From Rippkaea orientalis PCC 8801 (GTDB lineage Bacteria; Cyanobacteriota; Cyanobacteriia; Cyanobacteriales; Microcystaceae), in contig NC_011726.1 in NCBI RefSeq assembly GCF_000021805.1, positions 3,690,097-3,754,096 of the forward strand: a stretch of 64,000 nt of DNA, given 5' to 3'. The translations under genes and the position numbers were made by a program. Positions 18,920 through 27,397 of this stretch are shown piece by piece (positions within the stretch are counted from its first letter, which is position 1; every line of letters begins with the position of its first letter). The notes beneath the pieces were generated by a model. It made no database searches. It saw only the letters and a program-made list of their open reading frames with translations, and was not told the DNA's origin.

Positions 18920-18945
18920 GGGTAACTCTCCGAGAATGGACTACT
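18911..18945 (-). promoter_or_regulatory. Possible start-codon hairpin of the first paralogue
   Basis: In the minus-strand RNA, AGTAGTC in the leader can pair with GACTACT, which begins at the G of the ATG start. The ribosome site GGAGAG lies in the 21-base loop. The same arrangement is exactly repeated in the second paralogue. This suggests control of translation initiation, but it rests on a seven-pair stem only. Confidence 0.4.
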
Positions 18946-19083
18946 TGTAATATTCCCCAATTTAACCATAAATCAACATTTATATGATAATCAATTTCAA
19001 GTGTGAAGAAACTGAAAGAATTTGGCAAGGTATTCGTTCGCGTAAACTACTATATGGGGGAGTTTTTCCGTTCGGATTGATTT

Positions 19084-19767
19084 TTAAGTGGCTATTTTGA
19101 GTTTATCTGGATTTTGTTGTTCTATAATTTTATAGACTTCATCTAATAGTTTACCGACCGTACAATCCATAATGTATTCTAAATTACCACACCATAACTC
19201 ACCTTTTTTATATATTAAATCAGTATTATTAAATGAGATTTCAATGTCAAAATATTCTTCCACCATCATTATGATTTCCAGGTTATCTAAACTATCGGCT
19301 CGTAAATCATCTTCAATATGACTATTCAAGGTAATTTTATGTAACTCAACACTTAACTGTTCGCTAATTATTTCTTTAATTTTTGAAAAAAGATAGCATA
19401 GATTTTTATTTCTTCCTGATTCTTTAAGTTGTTTTGATAATTCATTTAAGTATTCTTTTTTTATTTTAGCTTCTTGAGCTAATCTGTTAGATTCTTCTTC
19501 TTTTATTTTTATTGCTTTGACTTTAATATCATCAAATTGCTTTCTCAATGTTCTAATTCGATTATTAATAGTATCACGAATAAGAGAAAATTCAACTTGA
19601 TGACCACTCTTATTATAAATATAAGTAGCTATATTCCAGACAAGATCATCACATTGAGAGACAAGTATAGTTAACCCTTCTTCTGTCTTGGGTACATTTT
19701 GATCTAAGTATGATATAATCGCTTGTTTCAAGATGTTTGATGTATATAGAGTATCATTAGTAGTCAT
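19084..19767 (-). CDS. Coiled-coil protein with intact acyl-carrier-like C-terminus
   Basis: The 227-residue paralogue of the preceding gene shares almost all of residues 1-68. It has a shorter coiled coil (about 70-115) and a C-terminal domain that matches acyl carrier proteins well: KIKEIISEQL, then DDLRADSLDNLEIIM with Ser159 in the DSL phosphopantetheine site, and EEYFDIEIS. A loop of about 20 residues is inserted before CTVGKLLDEV. Known acyl carrier proteins hold acyl or peptidyl thioesters for fatty acid, polyketide or related pathways. What this one carries is unknown, since no synthase or transferase lies nearby. The two genes arose by tandem duplication, because their leaders and tails also match. 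Confidence 0.72.
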   Translation of the reverse strand: MTTNDTLYTSNILKQAIISYLDQNVPKTEEGLTILVSQCDDLVWNIATYIYNKSGHQVEFSLIRDTINNRIRTLRKQFDDIKVKAIKIKEEESNRLAQEAKIKKEYLNELSKQLKESGRNKNLCYLFSKIKEIISEQLSVELHKITLNSHIEDDLRADSLDNLEIIMMVEEYFDIEISFNNTDLIYKKGELWCGNLEYIMDCTVGKLLDEVYKIIEQQNPDKLKIAT

Positions 19768-19793
19768 GGGTAACTCTCCGAGAATGGACTACT
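19759..19793 (-). promoter_or_regulatory. Possible start-codon hairpin of the second paralogue
   Basis: The sequence is identical to 18911-18945. It is part of a 59-bp block (19753-19811 = 18905-18963) conserved without mismatch between the two leaders. Confidence 0.4.
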
Positions 19794-19912
19794 TGTAATA
19801 TTCCCCAATTTGATCATAAATTAACATTTAAGTTGTGAAAATTATCTCTTCCCTATTCCTCGTTCTCTTCTCCTCACCAGTCCGTTTACAATTTCAATAG
19901 ACTTACTATAGA

Positions 19913-20011
19913 AGAGGACGATACAGTATTCGTATCACTCAACAGTAACGACTTTGTTTGACTTAGCACAATGGAAATGCTTATGATGTCGAAATTCTTG
20001 ATTATCATTAG
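19913..20011 (+). pseudogene. HigB-type toxin remnant with two in-frame stops
   Basis: The frame ending TAG at 20009-20011 reads GRYSIRITQQ-stop-RLCLT-stop-HNGNAYDVEILDYH. This aligns with the end of RelE/HigB toxins (Y-SIRIN-QYR-CF-W--G-AYDVEI-DYH). The two stops sit where Tyr (TAA for TAT) and Trp (TAG for TGG) are expected. The N-terminal half is not detectable. It ends 11 bases before the antitoxin ATG, the normal higBA order. Confidence 0.8.
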
Positions 20012-20022
20012 GAGAAACTAGA

Positions 20023-20313
20023 ATGGAAACGACTTTACTCAATAATCCTCATGCTGGAGAAATATTAAAGTATGAATTTTTAGAAGAATTAGCGATTGAT
20101 GAAACAACCTTAGCTAATAGCATTGGAGTTTCAGTTATTACCCTTCAAGAAATTATTATAGGAAAAACCGTTATAACTGCTGAGATTGATTTACGGTTAT
20201 GTCGATATTTTAGATTATCAGAAGGATACTTTTTAAGACTTCAGAATGCTTATGAATTGATGGAAGCTAAAAGAAAATTAGGAGAAACATTAGATTTAAT
20301 TATTCCTCGCTAA
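20023..20313 (+). CDS. higA: HigA-type antitoxin (XRE helix-turn-helix)
   Basis: The 96-residue protein has the HigA addiction-module pattern: HAGEILKYEFLEEL at about 10-23, then a helix-turn-helix with ETTLANSIGVSVITLQEII at about 28-46, and ITAEIDLRLCRYFRLSEGYFLRLQNAYEL. HigA binds and neutralises HigB and represses its own operon. Because the toxin gene upstream is broken, this is probably an orphan antitoxin; it could still act as a repressor or protect against a related toxin. A ribosome site GGAGA lies close upstream. Confidence 0.88.
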   Translation: METTLLNNPHAGEILKYEFLEELAIDETTLANSIGVSVITLQEIIIGKTVITAEIDLRLCRYFRLSEGYFLRLQNAYELMEAKRKLGETLDLIIPR

Positions 20314-20399
20314 TTATCAAAGACTTTGGTAGCAATACTTAGATTTTTTTACTTAAGTCTCACTCATTTACCGATAATATCAGGATTTTTAGGATTATA

Positions 20400-20440
20400 G
20401 GAGAAAAATATTAAAGCATGAATTTTTAGAAGAATTAGAT
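20400..20440 (+). repeat. Partial copy of the higA 5' region
   Basis: This stretch (GGAGAAAAATATTAAAGCAT and onward) repeats higA bases starting at about 20055 with few differences, covering the codons for EILKYEFLEEL. It is too short to be a gene. It points to a former second higA copy or a duplication scar. Confidence 0.7.
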
Positions 20441-20464
20441 AGTCCTGAATTACTGATTACTATC

Positions 20465-22180
20465 TTAAACCATTACTTTAAGCGATCGCAATCGATTCAA
20501 AGCAGCCGCTAACTCAAACCGACGAAATAACACTAAATCCCCTTGAGGAAATTCAGTTAAAATATCTAATCCTTTCTCCGCAATATCAGCCATAATCTGA
20601 TCTAATATATCGGGTAAAGTTCGATTACAATCAAGATAATGAGTTTTGGCATAAACAATAGCTGCCGCGATCGCCCTTAATTGTCCTGGTTCAACAATCT
20701 GTTCTACAGCCGCTAAGTCAATATCTTCTGTGCCAAAGGCTACCTCATCTACGTCCCGAACTTTCACTTTCACTAATCGATTACCACGACTGGGATCAAT
20801 ACTTTCTGCTAAAGGAATCCTAGGGGTAATTTGACCAAAGGTTTCTCCCCCTTCTTGGAGGCGATCATTTAAGTGTTGTTGGGCGATCATTTTGGCTTGA
20901 TTTGTGACATCAAAAGGCTGAAAATTCTCCATAGCAATAACCGTATCCGCCACATCAAAATAATCTCCACTACCCCCCATCACTAAAATAGTGGACACAC
21001 CATAGTCCGTATACAGTTGACGAATTTTATCAATAAATGGAGTAATCGGTTCCTTATCTTTAGCGATTAATTGCTGCATTCGGCGATCGCGTATCATAAA
21101 ATTAGTCGCTGCCGTATCTTCATCCACTAATAACATCGTTGCCCCGGCTTCTAAGGCTTCGATAATATTGGCAGCTTGGGAAGTACTACCACTAGCATTG
21201 GTTGTAGAAAAATCTTGTGTTGAACGTCCTTGAGGTAATTGATTAATAAACGGAGAAATATCGACTCCAGCAATACTACGCCCATCCTCAGCCCTAATTT
21301 TAACCGCCCCTGGATCAGTCATCACAAATTCCCGTCCATCGCCTTGAATATGGTTATAAACCCCCAATTCAATAGCGCGTAACAGGGTAGATTTCCCATG
21401 ATATCCTCCACCAACAATTAAGGTAATCCCTTGGGGAATGCCCATCCCCCGAATTAGCCCAGAATTAGGACAATTAAACTCAACTTCTAGGGATTTGGGT
21501 GACTCAAAGGCGATCGCTTCTTCTGCTAAGGGACGGGGATCAACGCCACTGCGTCGCGGTAAAATAGAGCCATTAGCCACAAAAGCGACTAATCCTTTCT
21601 CCGCTAACTTTTGCCGTAGCCAGTCGGCATCTTCGGCAATTTCTACCTGGTTTTGTAGCGTTTTACCGTCAATCGCCCCATATTTCAAGGCACGATCCAC
21701 CAGTTCTGGCACATCTTCGCATAACATTTTTGCTGCTTGGCGACCTAAAATTGTCCGTCCTCGGGCCGGAAGTCCTACCCAAAAACGGGCTTCTATTTGT
21801 CCTTCATTGACAAAAATGGATGTACGGGGCAAGATTTCCTGTTTAACCGAAACAATGGTAATTAAGCCACTTTTCCCCGTTCCTCGATAGCTACTTAAAT
21901 TTTGAGCAACTTCAGCAAATTGACGGGTTAAATAGTCTCTGAGGGCAATTTCTCGACTGGGAGATTGGTAAAGACTGGGAGGAAATTGGGCGATCGCTTG
22001 AGGGACTTTGACGATGACTTTACTCGGTGAGGCGAAAGGATCACCCTGAACATGATCAATAATTAGGGTGAAATCACGGAATTGATAACTTCCCTTGATA
22101 TCTTTATAGGCTTTATAGCCTCGTCCATCTAATTGTAAGAGATTATCATATAAGTCCTTATGATTGAGCATGAGAGTCAA
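20465..22180 (-). CDS. ABC-class P-loop ATPase of unknown role
   Basis: The 571-residue protein belongs to the predicted 'ATPase of the ABC class' family (PF09818-type). It has an unusual Walker A, GGGYHGKSTLLRAIELGVYNH at about 257-277. The segment SGSTSQAANIIEALEAGA near 330 is signature-like, and Walker B is TMLLVDEDTAATNFMIRD with Asp-Glu at about 353. VMGGSGDYFDVADTVIAM is also characteristic. It lacks membrane segments, so it is not a transporter subunit in the normal sense. Function is unknown in the family. It stands alone. Confidence 0.88.
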   Translation of the reverse strand: MTLMLNHKDLYDNLLQLDGRGYKAYKDIKGSYQFRDFTLIIDHVQGDPFASPSKVIVKVPQAIAQFPPSLYQSPSREIALRDYLTRQFAEVAQNLSSYRGTGKSGLITIVSVKQEILPRTSIFVNEGQIEARFWVGLPARGRTILGRQAAKMLCEDVPELVDRALKYGAIDGKTLQNQVEIAEDADWLRQKLAEKGLVAFVANGSILPRRSGVDPRPLAEEAIAFESPKSLEVEFNCPNSGLIRGMGIPQGITLIVGGGYHGKSTLLRAIELGVYNHIQGDGREFVMTDPGAVKIRAEDGRSIAGVDISPFINQLPQGRSTQDFSTTNASGSTSQAANIIEALEAGATMLLVDEDTAATNFMIRDRRMQQLIAKDKEPITPFIDKIRQLYTDYGVSTILVMGGSGDYFDVADTVIAMENFQPFDVTNQAKMIAQQHLNDRLQEGGETFGQITPRIPLAESIDPSRGNRLVKVKVRDVDEVAFGTEDIDLAAVEQIVEPGQLRAIAAAIVYAKTHYLDCNRTLPDILDQIMADIAEKGLDILTEFPQGDLVLFRRFELAAALNRLRSLKVMV

Positions 22181-22522
22181 ACGTTGATTGATTCTTTCTT
22201 AATTATCATAGCTGTTTCGTTGATTATTTTACAAATTTTCATTTGACTGTTGATTGCTTGATTATTGTTTTAGAGACTTATTAAAAATAACTTTGAAATA
22301 ATTACTTTGTAATAATTGCTCTAAAAAATATTTTTAGTCATACACAGATAATAGAGAAATATTAGTCATTTTTTTAGAATTTTTCATATAGATTTTTGGT
22401 GATTTAGGTAAATTTGACTTGCAAGAAAAAATATTGCTAATATTTGCATTATCAACAAAATTGAATTGTCAAAATTTAGACATTTTCCAAGAAAAATACT
22501 TAAATTTATTTTGTTTAATGCT
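22181..22522. other. 342-bp AT-rich divergent intergenic region
   Basis: Very AT-rich, with no recognised RNA, repeat or open frame. It lies between divergent genes, so it should hold both promoters. A TTG at 22466 is in frame with the next gene but has no support as a start. Confidence 0.5.
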
Positions 22523-24109
22523 ATGAAAAAATATTTTATAAACGGGATAAATTCTATCTACAAGACCCATATATTCTTGATTATTATTGCTTTAATTTTA
22601 GGATTATTTTTTCGAGTAGTTAATATTGACAAAAAAGTTTATTGGAATGACGAAGCAGATACTTTATTACGCTTATCAGTCCACGAATATACTGAAATTT
22701 TTCAACAATTTTTTAATGATAAAATCATTACGGTAAAAGAGATACAACAAACCTATCAAAATGTTAATTCTGAAAGAACATTGATCGATATGTTTGACAG
22801 CTTATCTAAAGATGCTCATCCCCCACTATATTTTATCCTCAGCCGATGGTGGTTTCAGATTTTTAGCCCCTGGATGACACCTATAACAACCATACGAAGT
22901 TTTTCTGTATTTATCAGTTTGCTAGTCTTTCCTGCTGTTTATTGGCTTTGCTTAGAGTTGTTTAATTCTGCTTTCGTATCGGCAATAGCTTTAGCAATTG
23001 TTGCCGTTTCACCGATTCATGTTTTATATGCTCAAGAGGCGCGAATGTATAGTTTATGGACACTATTAATAGTATTATCGAGTGCAGCCCTTTTAAGAGC
23101 TATGCGCCTTAATAATAAATCAAATTGGATCATCTATTCATTGACTTTAACTGTGAATTTTTATACTTATTTATTTTCAGCCTTAGTTACTCTTGGGCAA
23201 GGAATCTATGTCATTATTTTGGAGAAATTTCGCTTAAGCAAAAGATTATTATCTTACTTGGCAGCTTGTTTATTAGGTTGTTTATTATATGTTCCTTGGT
23301 TGCTGGTACTTTTTGCTAATTACAATAATTTTAAGACTATAACATCTTGGGTTGAAGGCGGACAATCTGGACTTTTCTTCTTATTAACGACTATATTTAA
23401 TAATATTAGTAATAGTTTCATAGATTTCTGGTTTGTTTATAGTTACTTTCCGAATCTAAATTTACCCAATATTCGCTTTGGTCTATTTATTAAACCCTTA
23501 CTTTTTCTGATGATAGCTTACTCAATTTACTTCCTTTGTCGTCATACAGAAAAACGCACTTGGCTATTTATTTTAACACTAATAGGGACAACTCCACTGT
23601 TGCTACTTTTAAAAGATATTACGGGTAATTCAGGAGTTACAACCCAAGCAAGATACTTAATTCCATGTTATCTAGGACTTCAATTATCCTTAGCTTATCT
23701 TCTGAGTTATATTCCTATTAATCCTTGGCAAAACCGATTATGGCGTGTCATGACTATTTTTCTCTTATCAGGAGGAATCCTATCGATTTCCCTTAGTTCT
23801 CAAGCAAATACTTGGGCTAATAAATATCATAACAATAGCCATGAAGTTGCCCATGTAATTAATCAATCTTCTAATTCTCTGGTGATTAGTGATACTCATC
23901 CAGCAATCGTTTTATCCCTAGCTCACTATCTTAAACCAACCGTGTCCTTGGAATTACTAAAAAGTTCCCAATCTCCTCAAATACCGAGTAACAAACAAAC
24001 CATTTTTTTATTTAATCCTTCTCAACAACTCAGAGAAAATATTAAAAAACTGAATACCTTTCAGGTTCGTCGCGTTAAAGGAATAAGAAACTTATGGATA
24101 CTCCAATAG
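22523..24109 (+). CDS. GT39-like membrane glycosyltransferase
   Basis: From the ATG at 22523 the protein has 528 residues and about 11 membrane helices. The first lumenal/periplasmic loop holds YWNDEADTLLRLS, an acidic Asp-Glu pair right after helix 1. A later DAHPPLYFILSRWW is the classic GT39/PMT-type pattern (H-PPLYY). VLYAQEARMYSLWTLL is the second conserved block. Such enzymes move a sugar from a lipid carrier to a protein or lipid on the outer face of the membrane. Donor and acceptor are unknown. It begins the loose sugar-transfer region ending near 28.8 kb. Confidence 0.85.
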   Translation: MKKYFINGINSIYKTHIFLIIIALILGLFFRVVNIDKKVYWNDEADTLLRLSVHEYTEIFQQFFNDKIITVKEIQQTYQNVNSERTLIDMFDSLSKDAHPPLYFILSRWWFQIFSPWMTPITTIRSFSVFISLLVFPAVYWLCLELFNSAFVSAIALAIVAVSPIHVLYAQEARMYSLWTLLIVLSSAALLRAMRLNNKSNWIIYSLTLTVNFYTYLFSALVTLGQGIYVIILEKFRLSKRLLSYLAACLLGCLLYVPWLLVLFANYNNFKTITSWVEGGQSGLFFLLTTIFNNISNSFIDFWFVYSYFPNLNLPNIRFGLFIKPLLFLMIAYSIYFLCRHTEKRTWLFILTLIGTTPLLLLLKDITGNSGVTTQARYLIPCYLGLQLSLAYLLSYIPINPWQNRLWRVMTIFLLSGGILSISLSSQANTWANKYHNNSHEVAHVINQSSNSLVISDTHPAIVLSLAHYLKPTVSLELLKSSQSPQIPSNKQTIFLFNPSQQLRENIKKLNTFQVRRVKGIRNLWILQ

Positions 24110-24270
24110 ATTAAAAAACCTAGGATAGGTTGCCATATTCCTTGCACTTTTCCTTAGCGGCTGAACCAGTCTTAGGAATTTTGTTTGCGTCGATGGCATT
24201 AGCTAAATTTGAGCAAAATACAGAAACATTGCTCGGCCTAAATCTATGTTTATTCGCTATTTTAATGGGT

Positions 24271-24981
24271 TTATTTTTCTGATCCCAAATCAAATAACAA
24301 GAGTTCTGATTCATCAGATAGTGCAGTTAACGCGATACTTTTTTCGCTAGAAATTGCCACTCCATCCCCGGCGTAGAGTTGATAATTTTCTAATTGAAGT
24401 GAACCTTTAACCACTTGTATCCAGGCTTTCCTATTATTAACTAATGAATGTTCAACCGTTTCTCCATCCCTCAAAATACTGGCGTATAAATCAACGTCTT
24501 GATGAATGGTAACAGAAGTCTCTCGCCCATTTCTTGAGCCAATTAATTTTAGTTTTCCCTGTTTTTCTGCTGTTGAGAAATGTTTTTCTTCGTAGCTAGG
24601 ATTTAACCCCTGTGTATCAGGTAAAATCCAAATTTGCAGTAAGTGAACAGGTTCACTTTTAGAGGCATTATATTCACTATGTTGGATACCCGTTCCAGCC
24701 GACATTCGTTGTACATCTCCAGGCCGAATAATTGATGTATTGCCGACACTATCTTTATGTTCTAATGCTCCATTGATAATATAGGTAATGATTTCCATTT
24801 CTCGATGGCCGTGGGGAGGAAATCCCTTGCTTGGGATGACTTTATCTTCATTAATCACCCGTAGACTCGAAAATCCCATATAATTGGGATCGTAGTAATG
24901 ACCAAAAGAGAAAGTGTGTCTACTGTCGAGCCAACCAAAGTTAGCAATACCTCTTTCTTGAGCAGGACGTAATGTAATCAT
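24271..24981 (-). CDS. Pirin family protein (bicupin)
   Basis: The 236-residue product has the pirin N-terminal cupin: LDSRHTFSFGHYYDP near 19, GFPPHGHREMEIITYI at about 53-68, and MSAGTGIQHSEYN at about 93-105. The metal ligands His57, His59, His101 and Glu103 are all present. YhhW-type pirins can act as quercetin 2,3-dioxygenases; the physiological substrate in cyanobacteria is unknown. The C-terminal half forms the second cupin. About 150 bases follow its stop before the next gene. Another frame there reads NLANAIDANKIPKTG, a possible scrap of a lost gene. Confidence 0.92.
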   Translation of the reverse strand: MITLRPAQERGIANFGWLDSRHTFSFGHYYDPNYMGFSSLRVINEDKVIPSKGFPPHGHREMEIITYIINGALEHKDSVGNTSIIRPGDVQRMSAGTGIQHSEYNASKSEPVHLLQIWILPDTQGLNPSYEEKHFSTAEKQGKLKLIGSRNGRETSVTIHQDVDLYASILRDGETVEHSLVNNRKAWIQVVKGSLQLENYQLYAGDGVAISSEKSIALTALSDESELLLFDLGSEK

Positions 24982-25031
24982 AGGCTATCGATGTGATTTA
25001 ACTTTTATTTTAGCGACAAAATTCCCTGTTA

Positions 25032-26054
25032 TTATCCATCGTTACTACTCAGAGGATTTTTATACTCAATTAAGGTAGCTTGTTGACCTTGCCAGCGTGT
25101 AATCGAGTACTTAATCTGACCAATAATGTGGGGAAATTTAGCGAAGACACAAGTGATCGCATACAATCGACTATGAGAGAATAAATCTCCTTTGCGACGG
25201 CGATTTTGATAGATGCGCCATCCTAGGACGGGGTATCCTAGGAATAATAGTAGGCTTAATCCTGAAGTCAGCCAAGGGAACCCCAAGGCCATTAGAGGGA
25301 GAATCAGTCCCCAAAACCAATTACTATAGTATTGACGAACCATGTACCGTTCTGGTGATGCACCATACATCGCCACTCCCTGTGCAACCGCCCAACCTGA
25401 ACGAACCATACGAGTCCACCATTGACTAAACTGAGTCATGGCTGCGTCATGAACAGTCATATCCGCGTCTAAGCGCAGGATTTTCCAACCTTGACGGCGC
25501 AAACGGAAACACATTTCGGGTTCTTCGCCACAAATTAGGCTATCATTAAACCCGTTAACGGATTTAATCGCTTTAACGCGCATTAAGGCATCCCCACCGC
25601 AAGCCATTGCTTCCCCAACGGCAGTATTCCATTCCATGTCAGCTAAACGGTTGTAGGGGGTAGCATCAGGGAATTTTTCCCGTCTTCTTCCACAAGCGAT
25701 GGCTAACTGTTGATTTTCTTCTAAGGTTTTAAGTGCTAAACTAAGCCATCCTGATACCAGAATACAGTCACCATCAATAAATTGAACATAGTCTAGGTCG
25801 GGATGTTGTTGAATAAGCCACCAAAACCCCGTATTTCGTCCCCTAGCAGCCGTAAAAGGACGGGAAGTATCTAATTCAATTACATTCACCCTTAAGTCTT
25901 TAGCCGCTTGTATACTGTTGTCTGTAGACCCTGAGTCTACATAAACAATTGGGACATGATTTAGGGGAGTTACCTCTTTTATCAAAGATTGAAGACAATT
26001 AATCAGGCGTTCTCCTTCATTTCTGCCAATAATGACGATACCAAGATGATTCAT
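25032..26054 (-). CDS. Family 2 glycosyltransferase
   Basis: The 340-residue protein has a GT-A fold: LGIVIIGRNEGERL at about 4-17, VYVDSGSTDNS at about 37-47, and the DXD region FIDGDCI near 93. ICGEEPEMCFRLRRQGWKI near 175 is the conserved acceptor-side motif. Two or three membrane segments follow (FWGLILPLMALGFPWL). This is typical of enzymes adding sugars to exopolysaccharide or lipid on the cytoplasmic side. It is divergent from the GT4 gene at 26165. Confidence 0.9.
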   Translation of the reverse strand: MNHLGIVIIGRNEGERLINCLQSLIKEVTPLNHVPIVYVDSGSTDNSIQAAKDLRVNVIELDTSRPFTAARGRNTGFWWLIQQHPDLDYVQFIDGDCILVSGWLSLALKTLEENQQLAIACGRRREKFPDATPYNRLADMEWNTAVGEAMACGGDALMRVKAIKSVNGFNDSLICGEEPEMCFRLRRQGWKILRLDADMTVHDAAMTQFSQWWTRMVRSGWAVAQGVAMYGASPERYMVRQYYSNWFWGLILPLMALGFPWLTSGLSLLLFLGYPVLGWRIYQNRRRKGDLFSHSRLYAITCVFAKFPHIIGQIKYSITRWQGQQATLIEYKNPLSSNDG

Positions 26055-26164
26055 AGTCGATAGACGTTAATCAGTTGTTTTGAGTTTGATCATAAATGAT
26101 TCAGGTGATTCAGAATCAAATATAATAACATGAGAATAAAAGTAGTTAAAACTACTTAAAGTAC

Positions 26165-27388
26165 ATGAAAGTTGCTTACTTAATTAACCAATATCCTAAA
26201 ATTAGTCATAGTTTTATTCGACGAGAAATTCTCGCTTTAGAAGAGTTAGGGTTGCCGATTACGCGATTTTCTATTCGTTCGTGTGCAGAACCCCTAATTG
26301 ATGAAGCGGATCAACAAGAATTAGCCAAAACCAACATTATTTTAGATGCGGGAATCTTGGGGTTATTAATCAGTCTGCTGAAAGTGGCTATCACTAGACC
26401 TCAACGTTGGATAGAGGCTTTTATATTAACCTTGAAATTGGGTTGGAAGTCTGATAGAGGAATTTTGTTATACTGTGCTTATTTGGCGGAAGCTTGTGTT
26501 TTAATTGACCATTTTTCTGAACTACAGATATCTCATTTTCATGCTCATTTTGGGACTAATTCTACCATGGTGGTTTTACTCAATCATATTTTAGGAGGGG
26601 CTTCTTATAGTTTTACTTTACATGGTCCTAAAGAATTTGAAAAAGTAGAAGCGATCGCTTTACCAGAAAAAATTAAACAAGCTGAGTTTGTTGTGGGGAT
26701 TAGTTCCTATGGTCGCAGTCAACTTTGTCGCTGGTGTGACTATACTAAATGGGACAAAATCAAGGTTATTCATTGTGGTCTTGATCAGTCTTTTTTTTCC
26801 TTGCCTCGCCAACCTATTCCTCAAGAAAATACATTAGTTTGTGTTGGAAGATTATGTGAGCAAAAAGGACAATTATTATTAATTGAAGCAGCCAGTAAAT
26901 TAGTGGCGCAAGGCTTTAAATTTAAGTTGATTTTAGTCGGAGATGGACCTTTAAGAGAACCCATTGAACAAGCGATCGCTCGTTGGCAATTAAAAGAGAC
27001 GGTTGAGATTACTGGATGGGCAACTCAAGCAGAAGTTCAACAACATATTTTAGCCTCAAAAGCGATGGTTTTACCGAGTTTTGCCGAAGGACTCCCAGTG
27101 GTATTAATGGAAAGTTTAGCCCTTGGTCGTCCTGTTATTAGTACCTATGTTGCAGGGATTCCTGAATTAGTTATTCCTGGTAAGTCAGGATGGTTAGTTC
27201 CCGCAGGATCAGTTAATCCTTTAGTTGATGCTATGAAAAAGGTTTTAGAAACACCAATTTCTCAATTAGAGGATATGGGAAAAACTGGAGCTAACTATGT
27301 TAAAGAACATCATAATGTTTTGACTGAAGCCCAAAAACTCATGTTATTATTTCAAGAAGCAAAACATTCAAATAAAAGTCCAGTTTGA
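26165..27388 (+). CDS. Family 4 glycosyltransferase
   Basis: The 407-residue GT-B enzyme has an N-terminal YLINQYPKISHSFIRREI, common in colanic-acid-type GT4 proteins. The middle HFHAHFGTN is followed by the C-terminal nucleotide-sugar domain: LVCVGRLCEQKGQ near 221, FKLILVGDGPLR near 253, and the catalytic E-x7-E block FAEGLPVVLMESLA near 304. It probably acts in exopolysaccharide or glycolipid synthesis. It lies nine bases upstream of the next glycosyltransferase, forming a two-gene operon. Confidence 0.92.
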   Translation: MKVAYLINQYPKISHSFIRREILALEELGLPITRFSIRSCAEPLIDEADQQELAKTNIILDAGILGLLISLLKVAITRPQRWIEAFILTLKLGWKSDRGILLYCAYLAEACVLIDHFSELQISHFHAHFGTNSTMVVLLNHILGGASYSFTLHGPKEFEKVEAIALPEKIKQAEFVVGISSYGRSQLCRWCDYTKWDKIKVIHCGLDQSFFSLPRQPIPQENTLVCVGRLCEQKGQLLLIEAASKLVAQGFKFKLILVGDGPLREPIEQAIARWQLKETVEITGWATQAEVQQHILASKAMVLPSFAEGLPVVLMESLALGRPVISTYVAGIPELVIPGKSGWLVPAGSVNPLVDAMKKVLETPISQLEDMGKTGANYVKEHHNVLTEAQKLMLLFQEAKHSNKSPV

Positions 27389-27397
27389 AAAAATACT

